Positions 1 to 6,779 of a DNA stretch of 37,589 nt are shown here, one piece after another. Position 1 is the stretch's first letter. Every line of letters begins with the position of its first letter. This DNA is from Gammaproteobacteria bacterium. Lineage in GTDB: Bacteria; Pseudomonadota; Gammaproteobacteria; Eutrophobiales; Eutrophobiaceae. Made by a program: the position numbers and the translations under genes. The notes under the pieces were generated by a model. It had not been told where the DNA came from and made no database searches. It saw only the letters and a program-made list of their open reading frames with translations. The stretch is from assembly GCA_026710545.1 (NCBI GenBank), contig JAPOQU010000126.1:1-37589 (forward strand), written 5' to 3'.

Positions 1-194
1 GCACTCTTGCCTTTACCGCCGTTCAGGTCGCCAGCCGGTACGTCCTCGGGTACTGAACCCTGGGTGTGTCCTTCAGTCTGAAGGAGCTGAGCCTCAGTGA
101 GCTGAAAAGAGTACGTGTTGCCGTCTGAGTCCATGAGCGTGAAGGCCGCGTCGTCCGTTACCATCTCAAGTTCATTGTCTATTATTGCAATCAT
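1..194 (-). CDS. Hypothetical protein, N-terminal part (runs off the window)
   Basis: Minus-strand reading frame open from ATG at 194 to the window edge, giving 64 complete codons that begin MIAIIDNELEMVTDDAAFTL. The start is well supported: an AGGAGG ribosome binding site (complement of 204-209) lies about 9 nt upstream, and a TTGACA promoter element lies further up. The visible part is acidic and has no signal peptide, membrane segment or cysteine. I do not recognise the family. The gene is truncated only by the end of the sequence. Codon use looks ordinary, so a real gene is likely, but no function can be assigned. Confidence 0.7.
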   Translation of the reverse strand, partial: MIAIIDNELEMVTDDAAFTLMDSDGNTYSFQLTEAQLLQTEGHTQGSVPEDVPAGDLNGGKGKS

Positions 195-241
195 AGCCGT
201 TGTCCTCCTTAAAAGTTAGAAGATATACCGCTTTCATATAA

Positions 242-270
242 TGGATAGTAGCTTATGATAGGAATGTCAA
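242..270 (-). promoter_or_regulatory. Probable sigma-70 promoter of the left-end gene
   Basis: On the minus strand a perfect -35 hexamer TTGACA (complement of 265-270) is followed after 17 nt by TATCCA (complement of 242-247), a moderate -10. The surrounding 211-320 is strongly AT-rich, and the Shine-Dalgarno of the partial gene lies about 35 nt downstream. The -10 is weak, so the exact start is uncertain. Confidence 0.5.
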
Positions 271-422
271 GCTTTTTTATAAGTTCTTTTTATATTTCAT
301 TATAATTTTTTGTAATATACGGTTGCCCCATTTTTGATAACCCGGAAATTATGGGTGTCCTGATTTGATTTCTCATTTATTTGATGCACTCCATCATCAC
401 GGATATACTTGCATTTTCAAGA

Positions 423-581
423 CTATACCGCCATCGAAACATTAAAACAGGCAGGTATTTCTAAAGCTTTTTGAAAGACCGAAACGTCCTGTTGTTGGTG
501 CAATATGCCCGCTAGACCTGCAGCCTGTGTCCGGGATTTCCAATCGGGCCGGGTCTGCGTATCCACGCGCAGAGTAATCAT
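423..581 (-). pseudogene. Possible remnant of a ribbon-helix-helix (CopG/MobC-like) protein
   Basis: The minus-strand frame from ATG 581 (an in-frame GTG lies at 620) reads MITLRVDTQTRPDWKSRT, then QAAGL. That resembles the strand-helix start of ribbon-helix-helix DNA-binding proteins of the CopG or plasmid-mobilisation type, where 'TLRVD..TR..W...A.AAGLS' is common. After AAGL the expected second helix is missing and the frame continues with unrelated residues to a stop at 423. I see no Shine-Dalgarno. This is most likely a decayed gene fragment, and the resemblance is short enough that chance is possible. Confidence 0.25.
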
Positions 582-1014
582 CCGGTCCAGTGGCCGCTGT
601 GACGTCTTCAGATTCGGCACCTGTTCCCGCTGTTCAGCGGGGGGGGGTCAAGGGGGGTGTCCCTCTCTTGCGAGACTCCTGTGTGTTTGACAGCAAACGG
701 CGGCGTGTTTTTTCGTCCCTGGCGGAACCATCCGGTTGGAGTTCCGGCGACTCATCGAAAGATAAAGCGGGTCATTCGGTGAGTGGATATTTGTTTCTTG
801 CCGTCCACCCGGCCAAGCGGCTTCTCCGCTCCCGCAGGAGCCGGATCCGGCTGGCGCGCCTGGCCTGTTTCTTCTTGTATAACCCGGCCCAATCAAGAAC
901 CAGGGCACACAGGTCAACCCTGGCAACATGGCCCGATGCCGTGCAACCACCGCCTCGTTACTGACAAACACCCACCCCCCGCCGCGCACTCGATGACCGC
1001 CATCGTCTCAATGC

Positions 1015-1135
1015 CGGACGGAATGGGTGTTCATCTTCGCTGGAATACGCAGGTGGCACCTTTACCGATGGAATGGTGGCAGCCTTCACGTGTAATGGGT
1101 GGCAGACTTCAGTGCAATACGCAGCCTGATGGAAA
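1015..1135. repeat. Cluster of short degenerate direct repeats
   Basis: Variants of GGAATACGCAG and AATGGGTGGCAG recur at irregular 17-30 nt spacing (around 1041, 1070, 1093 and 1114). Clusters of short imperfect repeats like this occur at the ends of some insertion sequences, notably IS21-like elements, where they bind transposase. No transposase gene is present here, so an IS-end remnant is an inference. Confidence 0.3.
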
Positions 1136-1143
1136 TAGGCCAT

Positions 1144-1319
1144 CTCGCCGCTCCATTATACCATTGTACACTGGCAGCGGTTTGCGTCGCCCTGGGCGGG
1201 CTGTGTCGCCCGTGTGACGGGTTTCAGGGCCGTCCTCCAAGATTCTTTTACCGTATCGCTGTAACGGAGGCTTTCTCAGCCGTCAGGTAACCGGCCCACT
1301 GCTCCATCAGTCGCCGCCG
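1144..1319. repeat. Direct repeat, copy 1 (integrase 3' end plus flank)
   Basis: About 176 bp that align with 4045-4231 with scattered substitutions and a few small indels. Both copies start with CTCGCCGCTCCAT, share a long central GGTTTGCGTCGCCCTGGGCG block, and run through the last 23 codons of a tyrosine integrase. Similarity ends near 1319, inside the coding sequence. Confidence 0.85.
1248..1319 (-). pseudogene. Tyrosine integrase C-terminal remnant
   Basis: Reading the minus strand from 1319 gives RRRLMEQWAGYLTAEKASV, then TAIR and a stop. This matches the C-terminus of the intact integrase at 4160-5341 except for two substitutions (V to A and A to T). Upstream of 1319 the match stops abruptly and unrelated sequence begins, so the rest of this second integrase has been deleted or replaced. 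The remnant implies that another element of the same family was once integrated here, or that the present element arose by recombination between two related ones. Confidence 0.85.
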
Positions 1320-1399
1320 TCAAATCAACCCGATAGGTGATATGCATGCCACTTACCCCGCTTGTCATAAAAGGGATAATGGATCATAAAATACCTACC

Positions 1400-1663
1400 A
1401 TGTCGATCCCTGACACAAAAAAAATTGCCACCGCCTTCACCTATAAGCAAGGCCAGTACCTGGCCTTTATCCATTACTACACCAAGGTCAACGGCATCGC
1501 CCCCACACAGGCCGATTTACAACGCTATTTCCGGGTCTCGCCGCCCTCTGTGCATCGCATGGTAACCCAGTTGGAAGACCAGGGACTCATCACGAAACAG
1601 CCCGGTGTGGCCCGCAGCCTGTCATTGGCAATCCCCCGCAGTCAACTCCCGGCGTTTGATTGA
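1400..1663 (+). CDS. LexA-type winged-helix DNA-binding protein, small
   Basis: An 87-residue protein consisting almost entirely of one winged helix-turn-helix. Residues 12-36 (TAFTYKQGQYLAFIHYYTKV and on) form helix 1. 'APTQADLQRYFRVSPPSVHR' is the helix-turn-helix, and 'MVTQLEDQGLITKQPGVARS' is the last helix and wing. This arrangement matches the LexA DNA-binding domain, but the LexA self-cleavage domain is absent. It is likely a small regulator of the integrated element. In-frame alternative starts exist at GTG 1337, ATG 1346 and ATG 1379; none has a good Shine-Dalgarno. I chose 1400 because related small proteins start just before the first helix. The gene begins right where the integrase remnant breaks off. 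Confidence 0.7.
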   Translation: MSIPDTKKIATAFTYKQGQYLAFIHYYTKVNGIAPTQADLQRYFRVSPPSVHRMVTQLEDQGLITKQPGVARSLSLAIPRSQLPAFD

Positions 1664-1706
1664 TCTTCAGCTACCAATTGATCAGAATTAAACGGAATTT
1701 CCTAGT

Positions 1707-1736
1707 TTAAGGAGTGTTAAGGAGTGTTAAGGAGTT
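1707..1736 (+). repeat. Three tandem 10-bp repeats
   Basis: TTAAGGAGTG occurs at 1707-1716 and 1717-1726, then TTAAGGAGTT at 1727-1736. The first unit overlaps the left inverted repeat. Each unit carries an AAGGAG Shine-Dalgarno-like core, but no start codon with an open frame follows closely. Confidence 0.8.
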
Positions 1737-1801
1737 GACAGGCTGAAAAGCAGGACATAGACTTGTTTATGCTGCTAGCTGCAACCGGGTCGCACCGAGT
1801 T

Positions 1802-1843
1802 TTGTTAGGGGTAGGTTCTCACTGCCTGCCCCGATTCTAACAA
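1802..1843. promoter_or_regulatory. Imperfect hairpin in the leader of the lipoprotein gene
   Basis: TTGTTAG (1802-1808) pairs with CTAACAA (1837-1843). After a 5-nt bulge on the right arm, GGGTAGG (1809-1815) pairs with CCTGCCC (1825-1831), leaving a 9-nt loop. It lies 65 nt before the start codon at 1908. No U-run follows, so it is not a standard terminator. It could be a leader structure, an operator or an element end. Confidence 0.4.
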
Positions 1844-1907
1844 CAGTTCAATCTTCGCGTACACTTATCGCAAGCTCAAACCTGTCCTGCATAATAGAAT
1901 CGATAAG

Positions 1908-2318
1908 ATGAGAATATATACCATACCGCTTTTATCGATAGCCCTGTTTGTGTTGCTTGGGTGCTACCAGACTGTTCCATCTTCAACAACTGAAACCTGG
2001 CGGTGCTTTGCGCGACAAGAATGGAAAGAAGCCAGAATTCTTCATGGCCGCAACCCACGAGGGAGTGGCGTTGTTCGGCTGACGCGCTCCTTAGAGGGAA
2101 ACAAAGAAACTGCGGCAGGCACTGTAACTACAGCAGGAGTAACTTACCAAGCTGTATTCAAACTTGTTGGGACCACAAAACTCTGGGCTTATACGTCACA
2201 GGGGCGAGAGGCATACTTTCTAATTCTGCCAGACGGCCAAGGTTCTGGAGCAATAGTGAACGCATATGGTGAAAGACATGTGACAACACCCAGAACTCTT
2301 CAATGTGTGTCTCCCTGA
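1908..2318 (+). CDS. Small secreted lipoprotein, hypothetical
   Basis: A 136-residue protein starting MRIYTIPLLSIALFVLLGCY. A basic N-terminus, a hydrophobic core and the lipobox L-L-G-C19 mark it as a lipoprotein. The next residue is Tyr20, not Asp, so outer-membrane sorting is expected. The mature part has no motif I recognise. It contains repeated short Thr/Gly/Val stretches suggestive of beta strands ('GVVRLTRSLEGNKETAAGTV') and one later cysteine near the C-terminus. The gene sits alone between perfect 20-bp inverted repeats, which suggests it may move as a cassette. The start is the only ATG before the signal peptide. Function unknown. Confidence 0.7.
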   Translation: MRIYTIPLLSIALFVLLGCYQTVPSSTTETWRCFARQEWKEARILHGRNPRGSGVVRLTRSLEGNKETAAGTVTTAGVTYQAVFKLVGTTKLWAYTSQGREAYFLILPDGQGSGAIVNAYGERHVTTPRTLQCVSP

Positions 2319-2520
2319 CATCATCAATACCTTAAACTAGGAAATTCCGGAATTAAATTGAAACGGTACTAGTGTTAACCCAGAAGCAGCCACCAAGGAC
2401 GCTCCAGGGTGAAGTGGCGAAAGATTTCTCCGCCATTTTTATTACTATGGCATGAGGAATTTAGAGAATTGGAAGTTATTTTTTTGAAAAAAAATTTGTC
2501 AGCGAGCATAGGGATTGCAC

Positions 2521-2772
2521 TTGAAAAATCGTAAATACGCGGCTTTGTATGTGCTTTCAAGCTCAATCCTGGCGGGATGCACGACGGGCCCAGGCCTATG
2601 GTCCTGTGACGTTCTTGTGGATGTCTTGGAAAACGTAAATTGTGATTTGCACTGTTATAACAAATATCATAGGCATACAAGCAAAGGTGATTATGCTTAC
2701 GAGCGTTGTCTTTACGAATGCAAAGAAGCGGTTACTTCAAATCAATGCACCAAAGCCAATGAGGAAAAATGA
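2521..2772 (+). CDS. Small cysteine-rich lipoprotein, hypothetical
   Basis: Translation from TTG 2521 gives an 83-residue protein starting MKNRKYAALYVLSSSILAGC with a clear lipobox L-A-G-C20. The TTG is preceded by an AGGG ribosome binding sequence (2510-2513) at 7-nt spacing; an in-frame TTG at 2515 is closer to that site and less likely. The mature part contains six further cysteines ('WSCDVL', 'NCDLHC', 'ERCLYEC', 'NQC'), probably forming disulfides in the periplasm. There is no recognised family. The stop codon lies 1 nt before the next gene's ATG at 2774, so the two are probably co-transcribed. Confidence 0.6.
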   Translation: MKNRKYAALYVLSSSILAGCTTGPGLWSCDVLVDVLENVNCDLHCYNKYHRHTSKGDYAYERCLYECKEAVTSNQCTKANEEK

Positions 2773-2773
2773 A

Positions 2774-3016
2774 ATGATTGATGAAAAAGTTAGCACAGAT
2801 AACAATATAATTCCGTTCTATAAAAATCATGGGTTCATTGGTGAGTGGTCGAACGTGATAGAGAGCACATACGACTTAGAAAAGATACTGAAATATTGCG
2901 TATCAGACGAGATGAATTACACTCCTGAAACCAAGGAAAAGATTCAGGAACTTATTGACTGGTTGAATGAAGCAACAGATGAAGGTGAATTGACCGACGC
3001 GTCGAACCTGCCATAA
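2774..3016 (+). CDS. Small acidic hypothetical protein
   Basis: An 80-residue protein starting MIDEKVSTDNNIIPFYKNHG. It is acidic, with no signal peptide or membrane segment, and its second half is predicted helical ('PETKEKIQELIDWLNEATDE'). The ATG at 2774 has a GAGG ribosome binding site at 2761-2764, inside the end of the upstream lipoprotein gene, which supports translational coupling. The reading frame is open further upstream, but that part overlaps the lipoprotein gene and has no initiation site. I do not recognise the family; it is probably cytoplasmic. Confidence 0.55.
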   Translation: MIDEKVSTDNNIIPFYKNHGFIGEWSNVIESTYDLEKILKYCVSDEMNYTPETKEKIQELIDWLNEATDEGELTDASNLP

Positions 3017-3053
3017 CCCACTCGAAGATATCCCATCGCGCAGGTGATTTATC

Positions 3054-3518
3054 ATGCAACTAAAACACTTTCCCATGATTGCAGTATTCGTGATCACACT
3101 CTTATCAGGCTTTTCCAGCAAAAGTAACGCAGAAAAAACGGACTTGGATTATTCAAATTATTCATGTCAGCAGATGGAAAAAAGATACGAAGTATTGCAC
3201 AGTGAGATCAAAATAATAATAGCAGACATAGCCCCATCTACAACCGAGGAGGAAGTGAGTGATTTTCTGCTTTCCCGAGTAACAGCTGTTTCTCCAATAT
3301 CACCGATTATCCACTCTGTGCTATTGCTTAAACATAACACCCTTGCAGAAGTACCAGAAATCAATTCAAGAGTATCTGAACTCAAAAGAATTGCAGATAC
3401 ACCAACAGCTGGAAAATGCACTGGCCTCATTGATAAGATTGAAAAACTCCGTAAAGTTCTTGGTGATGAATTGGAAAGAGAAAAACGTAACATCAACGAC
3501 ACAGCGCTTATCAGATAA
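3054..3518 (+). CDS. Secreted hypothetical protein with coiled-coil tail
   Basis: A 154-residue protein with an N-terminal signal peptide (MQLKHFPMIAVFVITLLSGF, then SSKSNA), probably cleaved after the Ala of SNA. The mature part is rich in Glu/Lys/Ser, with two cysteines ('YSCQQ' and 'GKCTG') that could pair. The C-terminus is a charged helical stretch ('IEKLRKVLGDELEREKRN'). Base composition is AT-richer than the operons to the right, like the other small genes of this block, consistent with acquired DNA. No family recognised. It ends 17 nt before the DUF433 gene and may be in one transcript with it. Confidence 0.55.
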   Translation: MQLKHFPMIAVFVITLLSGFSSKSNAEKTDLDYSNYSCQQMEKRYEVLHSEIKIIIADIAPSTTEEEVSDFLLSRVTAVSPISPIIHSVLLLKHNTLAEVPEINSRVSELKRIADTPTAGKCTGLIDKIEKLRKVLGDELEREKRNINDTALIR

Positions 3519-3535
3519 CACTGGAAAACAAACAA

Positions 3536-3763
3536 ATGACTGATGCCGTAATAGACAGAATCCCGGCTATTCTGGGTGGCACACCCGTCTTCACAGGCAC
3601 CCGGGTACCTATCCGTATTCTGATGGAGCATCTAGAGTCAGGATATGACCTGAGTTATTTTCTGGAGCACTTCCCCTCTGTCAGTCGTGAACAGGCTGTT
3701 CAGTTAATTGAACTGGCCACAGAAAAACTGACGGCAGATACAGAGCATGAAGTTACTGCTTGA
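3536..3763 (+). CDS. DUF433 family antitoxin-like protein
   Basis: A 75-residue protein starting MTDAVIDRIPAILGGTPVFT with the DUF433 hallmark 'P.ILGGTPVFTGTRVPIRILMEHLESGYDL', followed by 'FPSVSREQAVQLIELA'. DUF433 proteins carry a helix-turn-helix and usually pair with a DUF5615 (PIN-like) nuclease toxin, acting as the antitoxin and likely autorepressor. Here the next gene, overlapping by 17 nt, is such a toxin but is truncated. The DUF433 gene itself looks intact. It may therefore survive as an orphan antitoxin able to neutralise related toxins; that role is inferred from family context. Confidence 0.85.
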   Translation: MTDAVIDRIPAILGGTPVFTGTRVPIRILMEHLESGYDLSYFLEHFPSVSREQAVQLIELATEKLTADTEHEVTA

Positions 3764-3881
3764 CGAGCCTGTTGACCACGAGTTAGCTGCCCATTTCCCT
3801 GCATCAATAAGTGCAAGAGTGTATATGCCAGACATACGAATAGGACACGGCATTCGCCTTACCCAATGTAAACAGCAGTAA
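3747..3881 (+). pseudogene. Truncated DUF5615 PIN-like toxin
   Basis: ATG at 3747, overlapping the end of the DUF433 gene, opens a 44-residue frame starting MKLLLDEPVDHELAAHFPAS. This is the characteristic N-terminus of DUF5615 toxins ('MKLLLDE.L...LA..F'), including the first catalytic Asp (D6). Full-length members are about 110-120 residues and have further acidic residues. Here the frame runs into unrelated residues and stops at TAA 3879-3881. The breakpoint lies just before a sequence resembling a REP-type repeat. The toxin is almost certainly inactive. Confidence 0.75.
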
Positions 3882-3906
3882 TTCTGGGGACACAGCACTT
3901 AATTCC
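3881..3906. repeat. REP-like sequence next to the toxin truncation
   Basis: ATTCTGGGGACACAGCACTT followed by AATTCC resembles the conserved arm of repetitive extragenic sequences associated with IS200-like (RAYT) transposases in proteobacteria, where 'CTGGGGACAGTACTTAATT' variants are common. This is recalled from family knowledge. Only one arm is present and no RAYT gene is in the window. Confidence 0.3.
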
Positions 3907-4044
3907 GCTCTATTGGTACAATAAAACCAGCAAGGAACATGTTATCCCGGCATGCCCTCCACGATAAGCCAGGACATAAACCGCGACAGGATATAAGTGT
4001 CGTATCCCCGGAATTCTATGCAGATTCCCATCGCATGTTCCTGC

Positions 4045-4231
4045 CTCGCCGCTCCATCATGCCGACAAGGCCCCTGGTACAGCGGCAACGGTTTGCGTCG
4101 CCCTGGGCGGGCTGTATCGCTCGTATGACGGTTTTCAGGGCCGGTCTCCAGGAGTCTTGTTACCGTATGGCCGTAACGGAGGCTTTCTCAGCCGCCAGGT
4201 AACCGACCCACTGCTCCATCAGCCGCCGCCG
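4045..4231. repeat. Direct repeat, copy 2 (integrase 3' end plus flank)
   Basis: Partner of 1144-1319. It covers the last 24 codons (stop included) of the intact integrase gene and about 115 bp beyond its stop. The stretch 3882-4044 before it holds no gene that I can support. Confidence 0.85.
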
Positions 4232-5341
4232 CAACTCAAACAGGTCAGAGCGCTGGTACGCCGCCTCAACCCGGTTCGAATTGACGTGCGCCAGGGCCAG
4301 CTCGCACACCTCACGCGGCTGGTTGGTCCGCTCGGCGGCCCACTGCCGGAACGATGAGCGCATGCCGTGGGGCACACAACCGATAGCGTTTTCCACAAGC
4401 AGCTTGCTGAGCGCATTCTTGCTTAACGCCTTGCATCTCACGCCGGGAAACACCAACCCGGACCGGTCCGCATACCGGGACGCGTCCTGCAGTATCTCAA
4501 GCGCACGGTTTGACAACGGGACGCGGTGCGGACGCTTCGACTTCATACTCTCCCCGGGGATCTCCCAGGTGGCGGTGTCAAGGTCGATGTCGTCCCAACG
4601 GGCCAGCCTCGCCTCCCCGGAGCGGACGGCGGTCAGCGTCATGAACTCGAAACAGGCCACCGTGGCCCGGTACGCACCGGATGCCCGCACCCCGGAAATG
4701 GCTGCACCCACCTCCGGATACGGCAGCGCCTTGTGATGATTGCGGACAACGCCGTTCTTCGGCAGCGCCGCCGACAGTGTCAGGGTTGGGTCGTCCTCCC
4801 GGTAGCCGTTGGCGATGGCCCACTTCATGATGGCCCCGATACGTTGTTTCACCCGGCGCATGGTTTCCGTCCTGTCATGCCAGTGCGGCAGCAGGAGGGC
4901 CAGGATGTCGGACGTGGTGATGGCGTTGATGCGCTTATGGCCTATCTTCGGCAGGGCATAATCCCGCAGGGAGGCGCGCCACTGGTTGGCCGACTTGCCC
5001 CCGTCCCGCCAGCCCAAGGCGTGTATCTTGATGACTTCCTCAGCAGCCTGTGAGAAGAGCGGCATGCTAACACGCGGGTCCCGCCCCTTCAGTAATGCTT
5101 GGCGGTTTTCCAGGGAAGTTCGCCGCGCATCAGCCAGCGATACCAGCGGATAGGCGCCGAGGCCGATGTTGACGGGTTTGCCGTTTATCAGTAGCCTTTG
5201 AGACCAGGATTTTGACAGTCTGCCGTTGGTCATGGGTTTGACCAGCAGGGACAGGCCATGACCGCCGCGGCCGTCGCCGTAGCGGCCGGGTTGGTTGATG
5301 GTTCTGACGAAGGAGGCCGAGAGGATTTTGGGTCGTTTCAT
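4160..5341 (-). CDS. Tyrosine recombinase / P4-type integrase
   Basis: A 393-residue site-specific recombinase of the phage P4/CP4 island type, which integrates and excises genomic islands. The N-terminus (residues 1-90, with 'GLSLLVKP.TNGRLSKSWSQR' and 'LGAYPLVSLADAR') is the arm-binding DUF4102-like domain. Residues 95-185 form the core-binding domain. The catalytic domain shows R240 ('TAVRSGEARL'), Lys near 269, H325 and R328 ('PHGMRSSFR'), H352 ('LAHVNSNRV') and the nucleophile Y362 ('AAYQRSD'). All key residues are present, so it should be active. P4-type integrases usually sit at one end of the island with the 5' side towards the attachment site, so the island probably extends leftwards and the boundary lies near 5342-5460. 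No tRNA is visible there. Confidence 0.92.
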   Translation of the reverse strand: MKRPKILSASFVRTINQPGRYGDGRGGHGLSLLVKPMTNGRLSKSWSQRLLINGKPVNIGLGAYPLVSLADARRTSLENRQALLKGRDPRVSMPLFSQAAEEVIKIHALGWRDGGKSANQWRASLRDYALPKIGHKRINAITTSDILALLLPHWHDRTETMRRVKQRIGAIMKWAIANGYREDDPTLTLSAALPKNGVVRNHHKALPYPEVGAAISGVRASGAYRATVACFEFMTLTAVRSGEARLARWDDIDLDTATWEIPGESMKSKRPHRVPLSNRALEILQDASRYADRSGLVFPGVRCKALSKNALSKLLVENAIGCVPHGMRSSFRQWAAERTNQPREVCELALAHVNSNRVEAAYQRSDLFELRRRLMEQWVGYLAAEKASVTAIR

Positions 5342-5479
5342 GACAGGATAATGTTATTGTTACAGTTATCACTTTGTGTAAAAGAATGCCTGATACGACA
5401 TAAGACGTAAACAGACAATAAGTCAAACAATATCAAACAGATAAGCTGATATCAGGGAATGTATGAAAATGCAAAAAAA

Positions 5480-5516
5480 CCTGGGATGGCGGATTTTAAA
5501 TCCGATCCCGGCCAGG
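5480..5516. repeat. Imperfect palindrome upstream of the Rid-family gene
   Basis: CCTGG and GGAT on the left pair with ATCC and CCAGG on the right around the central GGATTT-T-AAATCC (5491-5503). The centre is the same as that of the palindromes at 29485 and 30834. It lies just before the preferred start at 5535, so the in-frame ATG at 5463 would translate through it, which argues against that start. Confidence 0.5.
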
Positions 5517-5534
5517 TCAGGAGCGTACACTCGT

Positions 5535-5942
5535 ATGAACAAGATGCAACACATAGACCCAGGCTGGGGGTGGGATGAAAATTTTCCACTGTCCCAGGGT
5601 ATCCGGACAGGCAACCTGGTTTTTCTTTCCGGACAGGTCCCGTTTGACGGGGACGGCAACGTCGTCGGTATCGGCGACCTGCGCCAACAGACCCGGCAGG
5701 TTTTTGAAAATATACAAGGTATATTGCAGGAAGCCGGGGCTACCTTTCAGGACGTGGTAAAAATGACCACGTTTTTTACAGTCGATATCACCAACCACGA
5801 TAAAGTCTCCGATTACTTCGAGGTGCGCAGGGAATACTTCGGCGACCACAAGCCCTGCAGCACAGGCGTACAGGTCTCCGCCCTGGTCGACCCGGAACTG
5901 ATGCTGGAAGTCGAGGTCATCGCCCTGCTCCCGGATAGCTGA
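5535..5942 (+). CDS. Rid family (YjgF/YER057c/UK114) protein
   Basis: A 135-residue protein starting MNKMQHIDPGWGWDENFPLS. The fold signature is clear: 'GNLVFLSGQVPFDGDGNVVG', 'DLRQQTRQVFENIQGILQEAGATFQDVVKMTTFFTVD' and 'STGVQVSALVDPELMLEVEVIALLP'. RidA deaminases break down reactive enamine/imine intermediates using a conserved Arg before the 'SCVEV' segment. Here the equivalent position in 'KPCSTGVQV' appears to be Ser, so classical RidA deaminase activity is doubtful and one of the Arg-lacking Rid subfamilies fits better. I start at ATG 5535, with AGGAG at 5519-5523, because the earlier in-frame ATG 5463 would add a stretch encoded by a palindrome. The hydrolase gene follows after 15 nt, suggesting an operon. 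Confidence 0.85.
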   Translation: MNKMQHIDPGWGWDENFPLSQGIRTGNLVFLSGQVPFDGDGNVVGIGDLRQQTRQVFENIQGILQEAGATFQDVVKMTTFFTVDITNHDKVSDYFEVRREYFGDHKPCSTGVQVSALVDPELMLEVEVIALLPDS

Positions 5943-5957
5943 ACGGTGTAATAGCAG

Positions 5958-6779
5958 ATGCGTGTTTTACGGCACTACCGTAGTGGCGCCCTGAAGCTGG
6001 CGTATGAGAGAGGGGGAACCGGTCCGGTCGTCATCTTCATGCACGGCATTGGCGGCAATCGAACCAACTGGGATGAACAACAAACCGGATTGAGTAACCG
6101 CTATTGCACGATAGCCTGGGACGCCAGGGGTTACGGCGACAGCGACGATCCCGTTGAACCGCTGAAATTTTCCGACTTTGCCGACGATCTCAACGCCCTG
6201 CTGGATCATCTCGGCGTACGGTCGGCGCACCTGGTCGGCCTGTCCATGGGCGGCATGATCGCCCAGGACTTCTATGGCCGCCATGCAGACCGGGTGGCAA
6301 CATTAACGCTGGCGGATACATCACAGGGGTTCGGCGCCGCCGGCGAGGCGGACAGACAGGAATTTCTGGCTCCCAGATTGAAACCGTTGCAGGAAGGGCT
6401 GACACCGGCAGACCTTGCGCCAAAAATGATCACCGTGCTGACCGGTTCCAAAGCCACGGAAGATGTCCGCCGGCGCCTGCTTGCATCCCTGTCGGCTGTT
6501 CGAACCGGGCCTTATATCCAGGCGTTAAAAGCAGTGGTAACCACGGATTTCAGAGCAATCCTGCCGGAGATTAACCTGCCTGTGCTCATCATTGCGGGGA
6601 CAGAAGACAAGGTGCTGCCCGTGTCTGAAAGCCGGATACTGGCGGACGCCATACCCGGATCAGAGTTGACTCTGATAGAAGGTGCAGGTCATTTAACCAA
6701 TATTGAAGCACCCGGACTGTTTAACACGATCCTGGGTGACTTTCTGGACCGCCATGCAAGCAGGGCAGACAAGCTGTAG
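5958..6779 (+). CDS. Alpha/beta-fold hydrolase
   Basis: A 273-residue cytoplasmic hydrolase without a signal peptide. It has the oxyanion-hole motif HGIGG (29-33), the nucleophile elbow G94-L-S96-M-G ('VGLSMGGMIAQDF'), the acid D217 ('IAGTEDKVLP') and the catalytic histidine H245 ('GAGHLTNIEAP'). Overall pattern and length are those of the 3-oxoadipate enol-lactonase/haloperoxidase-like branch, which cleaves esters or lactones; the real substrate cannot be read from sequence. It lies 15 nt after the Rid-family gene, and its 3' end overlaps the start of the TBDR gene by 26 nt. The three are therefore probably one operon in which an imported compound is hydrolysed in the cytoplasm. Confidence 0.88.
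   Translation: MRVLRHYRSGALKLAYERGGTGPVVIFMHGIGGNRTNWDEQQTGLSNRYCTIAWDARGYGDSDDPVEPLKFSDFADDLNALLDHLGVRSAHLVGLSMGGMIAQDFYGRHADRVATLTLADTSQGFGAAGEADRQEFLAPRLKPLQEGLTPADLAPKMITVLTGSKATEDVRRRLLASLSAVRTGPYIQALKAVVTTDFRAILPEINLPVLIIAGTEDKVLPVSESRILADAIPGSELTLIEGAGHLTNIEAPGLFNTILGDFLDRHASRADKL

Larger units (their letters stand above)
211..1247. other. Gene-poor stretch, probably decayed mobile-element DNA
   Basis: Apart from the promoter and the remnants listed separately, I see no convincing coding frame here. Short open frames on both strands are proline/arginine/serine-rich products of GC-rich non-coding sequence and lack ribosome binding sites. The composition shifts abruptly from AT-rich (211-420) to GC-rich (500-1247), consistent with joined pieces of different origin. 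Confidence 0.5.
1693..2349. repeat. 20-bp perfect inverted repeats bracketing a lipoprotein gene
   Basis: CGGAATTTCCTAGTTTAAGG at 1693-1712 recurs as its exact reverse complement at 2330-2349, 657 bp end to end. The single gene inside is the lipoprotein at 1908-2318. The arrangement resembles terminal inverted repeats of a small mobile cassette, but I see no target-site duplication at the outer edges and no transposase. Confidence 0.7.

Noticed and set aside
590..1217. Overlapping open frames on both strands in the left gene-poor stretch
   Set aside because: Arg/Pro/Ser/Trp-rich, mutually overlapping, without ribosome binding sites or domain similarity; typical of non-coding GC-rich DNA.
1802..1843. 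attC-like site in front of the lipoprotein gene
   Set aside because: The arms are TTGTTAG...CTAACAA, the reverse of the attC order (CTAACAA...TTGTTAG), on both strands.
5480..5516. 3' end of a tRNA as integrase attachment site
   Set aside because: The segment looks superficially like a T-arm plus acceptor, but it folds as a simple palindrome and no D-arm, anticodon arm or 5' acceptor is present upstream.
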